A stretch of DNA of 64,000 nucleotides from Mactromeris polynyma (taxonomy: Eukaryota; Mollusca; Bivalvia; Venerida; Mactridae): the NCBI GenBank assembly GCA_032209605.1, contig JASFXZ010000009.1, positions 15,859,553 to 15,923,552 on the forward strand, given 5' to 3'. The notes under the pieces are model-generated. The model searched no databases. It saw only the letters and a program-made list of their open reading frames with translations, and had not been told where the DNA came from. The first letter of the stretch is position 1. Each line of letters opens with the position of its first letter. Below are positions 55,105 through 64,000 of the stretch, piece by piece. Position numbers and translations under genes: made by a program.

Positions 55105-55379
55105 AGATTGAGGATATCAGTTCCTTGTTGTGATAGAGGAATGTTAAACAATCTATGTGTACATCATTACCTGACCGAATAGTTGTAGTCAACCTTCATT
55201 TAAGCATAGTCTTTCCCTGCCCCGTTTAAATGCTGTTGCCAACACCTGTTTTTCATTATGTAAGAAACCACAATGATTGAATTTTCTGTGAGTGCCTAGA
55301 ATTTTAACATCATCTGCAAGTTTACACTAGGTCGTATGCTGTTTTCTGTGTATGGAAAATTAAGAAGGGTTGTTTCAGT

Positions 55380-55830
55380 CTTAAAGGGACTCGACTCCAG
55401 AATGACCCAAAAAAACATGTTTCAGAAATAATTGCGTTAAATTCTATTTAACACAATATTTAATGGAGAAATGTAGTTTAAAATGCTAAAAGATGCGTTT
55501 TTCATAAAAAATCCAGTCCATTTCGTACGATAAACATTGAGTAGGTCGGGGTATCCCGAGATATTTATAACACGGAATTCCCGCACCGAATTTAGAACAA
55601 ATACCACGTGACCGATTACACATTTGTAAACAAGACAAGACTGCAGAATCTGCGCCTCCGATTGCCGACGTAGTAAGTGTTTTCTTCGTTTCACATTGTT
55701 TGTTATCCAATAAATATACGATGTTTTGGCAGTATTTAGGTCAGTTATACGTCTTACAGACAAAGACGACTTGAATTTTATTTTGATCGTTGAAATATTG
55801 ACGTAATTGGACATTCTTCACAGCGACATT
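55380..55830. repeat. Possible dispersed repeat
   Basis: Starts AAAGGGACTCGACTCCAGAA and includes AGATGCGTTTTTCATAAAAA, GGTCGGGGTATCCCGAG and CACGTGACCGATTACACATT, unlike the surrounding intron in composition. Looks like a known bivalve repeat style; identity unproven. Confidence 0.35.
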
Positions 55831-56569
55831 ACCACGAGGGGTCATTTCAAAATAATTTGACGATACCTAATTAGCTAATTGGGTCTATGTTGTAAGTTAA
55901 TATAATTTGTCATTTACACCATTTTGTTAAAATGCCCTCTCATGAAGCAAGTATTTTATTATTCAAATGGTTTATACGATAATTTTATCTTAATTAGCAT
56001 GAATAAAAAATGAAAGTAGCCCTTGATAGATCATAATTAACAAACTTTACAAAGGATCATCTATTGATGGGTTCAAGTTCTTAAACATATGTGTTAATTT
56101 ACAGGAAAGCTTTTTTAATATTTGTAGGGGTCACCAGCCTCTGTGACGAAGATACTGCACTATACTGGGGCATGGGAAGGTAGAGGCCATGGTAGGGGTG
56201 GACAGTGAGTGTTCAGATGAAGGCCGTTTGAAATTGAATTTAAGATGAAGAGGAGAATATGATGCGGCTATGTGAAGAGGGAAGACAGCAAGCACATGTA
56301 GGTTAAAAATCAATTTGAATTCATTAATGTATTTCCACTGAGTTTTAAGTTCCCCATGCTTTTAAACTTTTTGTGAGTCTTATAATATATCTATATACAT
56401 TGTATATATATAGATGCGCAGTTGACAAATCTTTTCTAGTAGCTGTGTTGATCTTTTCCTGAGTATAATTATTCCATGCTTTGTACATGTAATATGTAAA
56501 ATGTACAGCTCATTTCAATTCATCTAAAGATCAAGAATGGCCCAAAAGTTTGTTTCAAACTTTTGAGCT

Positions 56570-57216
56570 CACTTAGATCTGAAGTTCTAAAATTGAGCTA
56601 TTTTGTCTCCTTTTGTCCACCTCACTCTACGATTTTAATTTTTGTTATCCCCCGCCGAAACGAAGGTTTTGGTAGCGGATATTGTTTTGGTGTTGCCTGT
56701 TCGTCACACTTTTTTCTTTCCGGAGCGATATCTTGGTATTGGTTGGACAGATTTCATTGAAACTTCCTATGAATATAGAAGGGTATTTGAATGATGCATA
56801 TCAAATTTTGTAACATTACACTAGTGTATGACAGAGTTATAGACCTTTGGTATTTTCAAATGATCATGTATTATAATTATGGAAAATAATTGGAACCACA
56901 TCTTGGTGCTGGTTGGTCAGATCTAAATTTCATTGCAATTTGAATATAATAATAGGTATGGGAATGATGCATATTAAATGCCCTATGAATCCACTTGAGT
57001 ATGGGAGAATTAAAGCCCTTTGCTTCTGACGAGCAGCTAAAATTATGTTATAAAGAGTTGTACAGATTTTTCTACCCAAAGCAATCTTATAATGGTTGGT
57101 ATTTATATGATTAAGGGTTGTCTGTCCATCCACCAGTCTAGGGAATGATGCATATCCAATGCCATAGCTACATGTATAAACACCAACTTCTTCGAGGGGA
57201 GCATGACAAGCTCATG
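56570..57216. repeat. Dispersed bivalve-type repeat
   Basis: TTGTTATCCCCCGCCGAAACG followed by GAGCGATATCTTGGTATTGG and repeated TTTCATTG blocks; a related block ATCTTGGTGCTGGTTGGTCAG recurs about 170 bases later. The end is near GAGGGGAGCATGACAAGCTC. Confidence 0.5.
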
Positions 57217-57416
57217 CTGATGAAACTTTTATTATTATTATATGTCCTCAAAGTTACGACTCACTATATGTGGTCTTTTCGATGGATATTAAATAACTAA
57301 TTGATTTATATTTTCTGTAATTTTCTTATTCTACAAGGGATATCAATTCAACAAATTTGCTTGTTGTCTGCATTGTTAAAGTTTTGTTTATACATGTATT
57401 TATATAAAGAGCAATT

Positions 57417-57662
57417 ATGCTTCCAGGACATGATAGAACGATGGATGATGAAAGAAGAAAAACGTTGAAGAAGCTGACGGAAAGTCAGCCTCTGGTAATA
57501 TTGGATATAACTGCTGTCCTCACAAAAAGTCAAAAGGGGCCCCTTGAACCAGGACCCTTAGCGCCTGTACCCAGCTGGTGTGTATGTACATTGTACAGAG
57601 ATGAAGACAGAGTTTGCTATAGAATGGCCCCACAGTATTGCAACGGCAGACAACCAGTTAGG
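57417..57662 (+). pseudogene. Possible degenerate P2X7-C-terminus-like (ballast) domain fragment
   Basis: After CTTCCAG an open frame runs to GTTAG|GTAAAC. The peptide has MDDERRKTLKKLTE then VPSWCVCTLYRDEDRVCYRM and APQYC. The W-C-x-C plus a later VC-Y pattern recalls the cysteine-rich domain shared by the P2X7 C terminus and many mollusc transposon-linked proteins, but the middle of the motif appears deleted. It is in the large KIF5 intron and cannot belong to the motor. Weak assignment. Confidence 0.3.
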
Positions 57663-57699
57663 TAAACAAATGTACCTTCCTTATCTTTTCAATGTCCTT

Positions 57700-59240
57700 G
57701 TATATTTATACCAATACAAATACAGTTAAGCTCAAACTTACTCATTTTCAAAAAGCTTATACTTATCACTCTTGATGACTGCTTTCTTGGTAACTAACCA
57801 GTATTTGTGCCTAAATTAGAGATTGTTAGATATTGATCACACCTGATTCAGTGGGTTTCAATTTCTCGACCACCATTTTGACAATAGGGTATGTATGAGT
57901 CTTCCTACTGTTAATGATAACCATTAAGCAGGGACTAAATACTTACTTTTTTATTTATTAAACTTTTTTATTTATTAATTTCAATGTTGGCATAAATTTG
58001 CATTTCATTACAAACTCTGTTGATTATTTTTTAGAATAAAGTTTATGTAGCTATATATTACTGTGTTGTATTTTTGTATTTCCAGGATAGGTAAACAATC
58101 ACTGATCAGTTAACGTTGCGCCTACAACTGACATTCAGAGATGACATGTTAGCTAGACAAGCATAGTCATTAAGAAGACACAGATAGAGCAGAGCCAACA
58201 TGCATTCTGCCTATAGGCAGCTTGTTCTATGACTATATGGGTGCTTGCGGAGAAACGATCAAAGACTTGTACTAGATGTCTATGTTCATAGACATACAGA
58301 ACAAATCTTTCAATCCAGAAGGGGACTAGTATACCAAGTAGACATTGTGTTGGTTGATGATAGATTAAATACAATGTGCAAGTGAACATCTTCTAAAGAC
58401 TGTTAACATTATTTCTTTTTAGTACAATTGTCATTTATTGACAAAAGTTGATGAACCTTGCAAAGTCAAACTACCCCATCCAGTGGTAATTCTTTCATAA
58501 ATGGTATTTTAAATATTAATTTTCAGTTTCAATGCTCATGTTCATTCAACTTAGACATCAAAAGTTGGGGTTTATTCACTTTAATTAAAGTGTAATATTT
58601 TGTTCATCCACCAGTTCTGGTTCATTTGAGAAATGTTGGAATGATAGTTATAAACTCATCTTTTGAGGAACATGAAAAATTTGTCAATTCGCACGCCTGT
58701 CTCCGTTCCGGTATGCTAACCACTACACCACAGCGACTTACTCGATCCTTGTTCATTTATGAACAGCTACACAACTTAAAACTCGGCTGTGTTTCAGATA
58801 TGTTCAAATAGTTAATAGCATTGCATAAATTTAAATGTTGCATAATAATGTGATTCCACTGTATTTGTCATTACTCTCTATTGAAATAACTTGTAGACAA
58901 ATGTTCAAATGAAAGATTTTTCCAATGAGTTAGCTGGAATGTAGTATAGCAATTTAATTTTGAAACTTTTTATGCATTTTTGTCAGTATTTAAAAGTAAT
59001 AGAGAGAAACATAGAAATTAAAATATTCCAGAGAAGATGTGTCAGGGTTTATCAAGTAATATTCACTGATCATGCACCTATATTGATGTACAGTTAGTTT
59101 GAAATTAATCAATTCAACAGGGGAAAAGTCATAATAACAAGTAATGGGACTTTTTTATTAATTAAACTATGTTTAATGTTTGTATTAAATTTAATGCTTG
59201 TTTGAGACCAAGAGTCCAACATACTCGACCATGTCCAGTG
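57700..59240 (+). other. KIF5 intron 5, mostly featureless
   Basis: Apart from the SINE fragment, no exon or repeat was recognised; I looked specifically for the next motor exon (expected to encode a VHEDKNRVPYVKG-like stretch) and did not find it. Confidence 0.5.
58683..58738 (-). mobile_element. SINE head fragment, minus orientation
   Basis: On the minus strand CGCTGTGGTGTAGTGGTTAG is followed by CATACCGGAACGGAGACAGG, a tRNA-like A box with the anticodon region. No B box remains. Confidence 0.5.
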
Positions 59241-59245
59241 TTTTT

Positions 59246-59774
59246 AGCTCACCTGAGCACGAAGTGCTTAAGTTGAGCTATTGGGATCGCCCCGTGTCCG
59301 TCGTCGTCTACAATTTAGACTGTTAACACTTAATATGTAATATCTTTTACCTGGTCTGCATGAAACTTGGTCAGAATGTTTGTCTCAATGAAATCTAGTC
59401 CAAGTTCGAAACTGGGTTAACACTCCAGAGGTTTCAATTTTTAAATTATGTAAGTGTGACTTGGTAAAAATGTTTGCCTCAATAAAACCTAAGTCAAGAT
59501 TGAAACTGGGTCATCTGAGGTCATAAACTAGGTCACAGAATCAAATGATTGAAAATCCTTAAGGATTCTTGGGAGGCTGCATTCTCTATCGGAACTTCAT
59601 AAAACTTGATCAGAATGTTGGTCTTAATAAGATGCAATTCCAGTGTGGTACTGGGTCATGTTGGGTCAAAAAGTAGGTTACAAGGTCAAATCATTGAAAA
59701 TCCTCATGGAATCTTGAAACCAGGATGGCAATGTACTCAGGTGAGCAATAAAGGGCTACCATAGCCGTCTTGTT
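59246..59774. repeat. Abundant bivalve dispersed repeat (AGCTCACCTGAGC)
   Basis: Begins AGCTCACCTGAGCACGAAGT and GCTATTGGGATCGCCCCGTG, ends CTCAGGTGAGCAATAAAGGG, so the outer ends are inverted repeats. Internal GTCATG/GGTCACA blocks repeat about every 110-190 bases. Non-coding element of unclear class. Confidence 0.7.
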
Positions 59775-60582
59775 TTAAATATTACACTTCATGCAAAAAG
59801 TGTTTGTTTAATTATATTTTTCAAGAGTTCTGAAATATGGACAGTACAGACCGTGAACCATATGTTTTGTTTAGTCTTAGGGTAACAAAGTTTATTATGA
59901 TACAATGGCATCTTTTTAAAGTGAGTTCATAAGACACATTTTTGGGAGCATTTGACTCTTACAAGTGCTATATCTTGTGTACTATGTTATGCAAACTAGC
60001 AAATTGTTATTATGTCACATTTTTATGATAGATGTGTACATTTGGTTTACATTATCATAATCCAAATTCAGACATTCAGTAAAAATGGTTAGCAAATATA
60101 TCTTGTTTAACTGCACAACCTCTTCTTGTTTATTTTTGTCCTGAATTTTGTTATAAGTCAGAAACAGCACAAATCCGACATACCTTGAAGATACAACTAA
60201 TAGCAAATTAAATACAAAAGAATTGCTGCAACAAATATGAATTTTATTTACTACCGAACATTTTATGCAGTTAAATACACATTCATGAAATAACAATAGA
60301 AGTCGGATCAGTTCTGTCAAATTCATCAGGTCCAAAATTCTATTAAAAAGTAAACATGGTTTCAAATAGCCAATTTCATTTCGACAAGCATAAGTAGATA
60401 CATTGGGACGTGACATTTATTTCGGATGATACCACGTATTCCGATAGAAGGCTGTCAATAAACAAGGTGCGACTGACAGTATATTGACAGAAATAAAAAT
60501 ATCTACTCTGAAAGAAATATGTACATGTACAATAAAGATATTATATGACAATTAAAACTACATGGTTCTTTTTTAAACAAAA

Positions 60583-61109
60583 ACATGTCTCCCCGATGAC
60601 ATCAAAGGGCCATTATTCAGTGAAAAATCATCTGAGCGAAACAAAACGACAATGATTCCCAACTACACTTTATGCATATCAATCCTGTGAAGTTTTGTTG
60701 AAATCCAACCAGTCTTATTTGAGATGAAGCGCAGACAAACACTGTACATGCATAAAAACAGAGGGCAATCACTCAGTGAAAATTATCTGAGCAGAACGAA
60801 ACGACAAGGATTCACAACTACACTTGATGCTTATCAATCATGTGAAGTTTGGTTGAAAGCCAACCAGCAATATTGGAGATGAAGCGCGGACAAATAAATA
60901 TGAATAAACACATCATAGGGCCATAACTCCGAGCATTATCCAAGCAGAACGAAACAACAAAGATGCACAACTACCCTTGATGTTGATTAATCCTATGAAG
61001 TTTGGCTGAATTTCACCCAACAGTATAGGAGACGAAATGCTGACGAGCTGAAAGTGGACTGACGGACAGACAGACGTCAAAGACAAAATGTGTCTCTAAG
61101 GGAGACATA
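60583..61109. repeat. Dispersed element with three internal repeats and TGTCTCC ends
   Basis: Starts ACATGTCTCCCCGATGAC and ends TGTCTCTAAGGGAGACAT, i.e. inverted ends ATGTCTCC/GGAGACAT. Inside, AGCGAAACAAAACGACAATG, AGCAGAACGAAACGACAAGG and AGCAGAACGAAACAACAAAG mark three diverged tandem units of about 130-170 bp. Confidence 0.7.
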
Positions 61110-61494
61110 AAAATGAGGTCCGACTGTATATCAACAGAAAGAAAAACATCTATACTGAAACAAAAAAAAACATTAATAAAAACAATTCTTGTATTGCGAC
61201 ATTGTACAACACTGAAAACTACATGACATCTCCTTACATAATAACTCTTACATGCTGCATTCAACAGAACATATTAACTTAACTATTGAATTGAAAAATA
61301 TAAAGATCTAAATAATCATGTCATTTCATGATGCACCTCATTATTGAGAATAAAAGTAATGATATGTTGTATAATAATCATATTTCATGAGAGCACTTTT
61401 ACTAACTAGATGACCTGAGTGAAGGCTACATGTCAAGCCCACCAATTATCAAGAGAATACCAATATATAATGCTGTACAGTGAGTGCATATCTA

Positions 61495-62205
61495 TTTCAC
61501 CCATTTGTGACTTCTGAGTGTGATCTTGACCTTTGAGCTATCTTAATGTACTGGTAGGGTATGGGTCTTGCATGACACATGAGGTCATTATGATGAGCAA
61601 TTGTGCCAAGACATTTAGGAATCCCAATGAATGACAGCGTAATATTCCGGACAAAATGTTTTGACTAATCTTTTTGATGTTTGAACTCCGAAGTGTCACA
61701 TTGACCTTTGACCTACAGACATAGGTCCCGAGTGCAACATGCCGTCTCATCATGGTAAACATTTGTGCTACATAATTTGAAAATTTCTACATAGGTAGAT
61801 GACAGTGTTATGATCAGTACAAGATGTTTCAGACATTTGACCTCCAAGTGTGACCTTGACCTTTGAGCTAAGAACACGTGTCTTGCGTGTGAAACACTGT
61901 TCATCATGGTAATCATTTGTACCAAGTTATTTGAAAGCCCCTCAATAAATGACAGTGTGATTGTCTGGACAAGATGTTTTAGACCCGTGTTTGACCTCTA
62001 AATGTGAGTTCGACCTTTAAGCTACAGACATGGATCTTGCTCGCAACATTCTGTCTCATCATGGTTAACATTTCTGCAAAGGCATTTGAAAATCCTCCTA
62101 TAAGTGACAGAGAAATGGTCCAGAAAAAGAATATCAAGACGGAAACACACACCCGGATCACTGTTGTTGGGACTATATCGATATCATTGCAAGCAGGCTG
62201 ACAAA
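61495..62205. repeat. Tandem repeat of about 155-177 bp, four diverged copies
   Basis: CTTGACCTTTGAGCTA or variants occur at about 61526, 61700, 61854 and 62006; each is followed by a TCTTGC/CATCATGGT block and GACAAGATGTTT. Style of an abundant bivalve repeat. Several stop-free minus-strand frames here are artefacts. Confidence 0.7.
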
Positions 62206-63422
62206 AATGTAACTTGTCTTCACTTGTTCCTCGCTGGTTGAGTTGGTAATATAACTAGATAAATGTAAAAGAGTGAATTGTTCTAAATACTTTTGCGCTT
62301 CAAGTACAACTTATTTGCTGTCAAGTTTAAATTGCCCAAACACACTGTAGACCATCTGTTCTCCTATAACCGGTATTCAGACTTGACTGAAGTCTTATTG
62401 GAACAACATTCTATTTAAAGACTGGAACATTTTTGTCTTTTTTAAAAATCAATGGCATATAGGTCTTGGCTTAAACTGGATCTTGCCAATAATTTGCCAA
62501 GATAATCAAACGGTTGACGCTTCAATTATCAATCTCAGTGATCTACCACCCTTTCAGTCCAGAATTTTTTTTTCTCTCTCAACTGGTGGTGATATTGGAG
62601 CAATGGTGGCTGAAATGTGTTGGGGATGATGCTCCTCAAGCGTCATGTTAACAACAGATTTACAACAAATTCCATACAAATTTCCATCAGCAGATTAGGA
62701 ATATATTCATACTCCTTTGTCACAGTTCAATTATTGTTGGTTGCCTTTGAGTATGTTCATTTGCATCTGGAACAAAAATAGATTATAGTTCATATTATTT
62801 GAAAATAGAACTTGTAACCAAAATAAAAATCACTAAGAACATCAAGTTTATACAAGTTTGCATTGGAATCTACAAGGAAATTCAGATTTAGACTGTGCTG
62901 CACTATTTGCAAGTATCACCAGGATGTAACCAGTACTTTTTATCAAACTAGATTTGATATTCACATTCAGTTGATTTGAAATTTCAGTAGCAATAGTGTG
63001 CCAACCAGATTATGTCAAGTTACAGCAGTCAATTTTAGCTGTAAACCATTTATGAGAATAACTTCACACTGATTAAATTACCAATATAATGTTTAGCATA
63101 AGTATTTGTCAGTCAGAAATATTACAAATGTTTTGCCTCTAAAGTTTTCAAGAATTCAGAGCAGAAGCAGTGATGACAAATGTGGAGTTTAGCCTAGTCT
63201 TCCCAACTTTATTAATCAGTTGTCAATCACATTGGTTACTCAATAATGCTCAAAATAAAATAAAAATATGTAAACATAATAAGTACCTGAAGCCATTTTG
63301 TTTTGTAGTCTAGTGGCTACTCAGTAGATGCATGTTGAAGCTTTCTTCTGCAATTGAAAATGTATTAACATCAAGCCTAAAAGCATGATAGGATTTATTG
63401 GAAATGCTGTACACCATATATT
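62206..63422 (+). other. KIF5 intron 5, right part, no recognised feature
   Basis: AT-rich, no exon or repeat recognised. Confidence 0.5.
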
Positions 63423-63566
63423 TACAGTAAAACCTCACTTAAATACCATCTCAATTAGACCACCTCAAAATTAATATCACAATTTGAAAGGCCATTTTCA
63501 TTGTTTACTCTTTATTCAACCTCATTGTTAAGACCACCTCAATAAGAAAACCAGTTTTCAAGGATC
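63423..63566. mobile_element. MITE, family B, right-truncated
   Basis: Starts TACAGTAAAACCTCACTTAA, includes CTCTTTATTCAACCTCATTG and AATAAGAAAACCAGTTTTCA, as in the copy at 27013; the right end is lost. Confidence 0.65.
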
Positions 63567-63699
63567 TCAGTTACTGAGTTAGTGATGGCGCGATTATAGA
63601 AAATAATCAAAAATCATCACTGGACATCCGATGTCGGCGACATTCAAATATTACAGTTATATAGAAATGGTTTCAATGTACTCAGTCAAATACAAATAT

Positions 63700-64000
63700 A
63701 CAAAGTAATAGATATGAGAAAAGTTTCCATTAAATAGAGTGAGAAACTTCAAAGTAGCCATAGATATAGTGTAGTAACCTGGTAACTGGAAATGCAAGGG
63801 TCTGTTTTCATACTTTGATAGAATGAGAAAAGTAACCATTCAGTTGACTTGGTAACCAAAAGTAACTTCAAAGTAACCATATATATAGTGTAGTAACCTG
63901 GTCACTGGAAATGCAAGAGTCGTTTTTTCATATTATGATAGTATGAGAAAAGTTACCAATAATTACAGAGAGTAACCAAAAGTCACTTCAAAGTAACCAT
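63700..64000. repeat. 119-120 bp tandem repeat running off the window
   Basis: AACTTCAAAGTARCCAT ends at 63761 and 63880, and ACTTCAAAGTAACCAT ends at 64000, giving a period of 119-120 bp. GTGTAGTAACCTGG and ACTGGAAATGCAAG recur at the same spacing. At least 2.5 copies, continuing to the right. Confidence 0.85.

Noticed and set aside
55437..55814. 125-codon minus-strand frame
   Set aside because: Lies within a probable dispersed repeat, with overlapping frames and no domain similarity I recognise.
60015..60416. 133-codon minus-strand frame
   Set aside because: No recognisable domain, AT-rich composition, inside the large kinesin intron and next to repeats; no supporting start or splice context.
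61538..62161. Series of 60-74 codon minus-strand frames with similar sequence (HVALGTYVC, MMRQNVASKIHVC)
   Set aside because: They are the same reading of a 155-177 bp tandem dispersed repeat, not related small genes.
54677..64000. Further kinesin motor exons
   Set aside because: I looked for the conserved VHEDKNRVPYVKG, NEHSSRSH and DLAGSE stretches in all frames and did not find them, so the gene must continue beyond the window.

Overview
The window is animal nuclear DNA, most likely from a bivalve mollusc. The evidence is AT-rich sequence, spliced genes with GT-AG introns, tRNA-derived SINEs and dispersed repeats of the kind common in bivalve genomes (for example an element starting AGCTCACCTGAGC near 59.2 kb), and protein sequences closest in character to invertebrate orthologues. 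I cannot name the species. Nothing here is prokaryotic or viral.

Two host genes lie on the + strand. From 734 to 29645 there is an almost complete ABC transporter of the ABCB1 (P-glycoprotein / MDR) type. I could place 25 coding exons. They join in one frame to 1276 codons plus a stop, with two transmembrane domains, two intact nucleotide-binding domains and a charged linker. Only the N-terminal exon(s), roughly 40-45 residues, lie off the left edge. A likely poly(A) signal is at 31025. From 41366 rightwards are the first five coding exons of a conventional kinesin heavy chain (KIF5 / Khc): start codon, RVRPL motif, a 27-nt micro-exon, the P-loop exon and the next motor exon. The rest of the gene runs off the right edge behind an intron of at least 9.3 kb.

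The 10 kb between the genes (about 31-41 kb) is repeat territory: a 20-bp minisatellite of about 54 units inside a long inverted repeat, two tiny palindromic insertions with perfect 7-bp target duplications, a broken THAP zinc-finger fragment, a PHD-finger first exon probably from a Mutator-like transposon, and mosaic duplications. The introns hold many further repeats: 60-bp, 44/17-bp, 61-bp, 34-bp, 53-bp and 14-bp tandem arrays, at least three MITE families and several SINEs.

The most unusual structures are (1) two exons of the transporter whose own 5' splice sites have been copied in tandem with a 34-bp period, 12 donor copies after exon 19 and four after exon 16; (2) the 34- and 37-bp palindromic insertions with 7-bp target duplications at 32.7 and 36.3 kb; and (3) the 27-nt micro-exon inserted in the kinesin motor domain. 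The two genes have no evident functional link: one exports lipophilic compounds across membranes using ATP, the other drives plus-end transport on microtubules. I see no operon-like or defence-type gene system.
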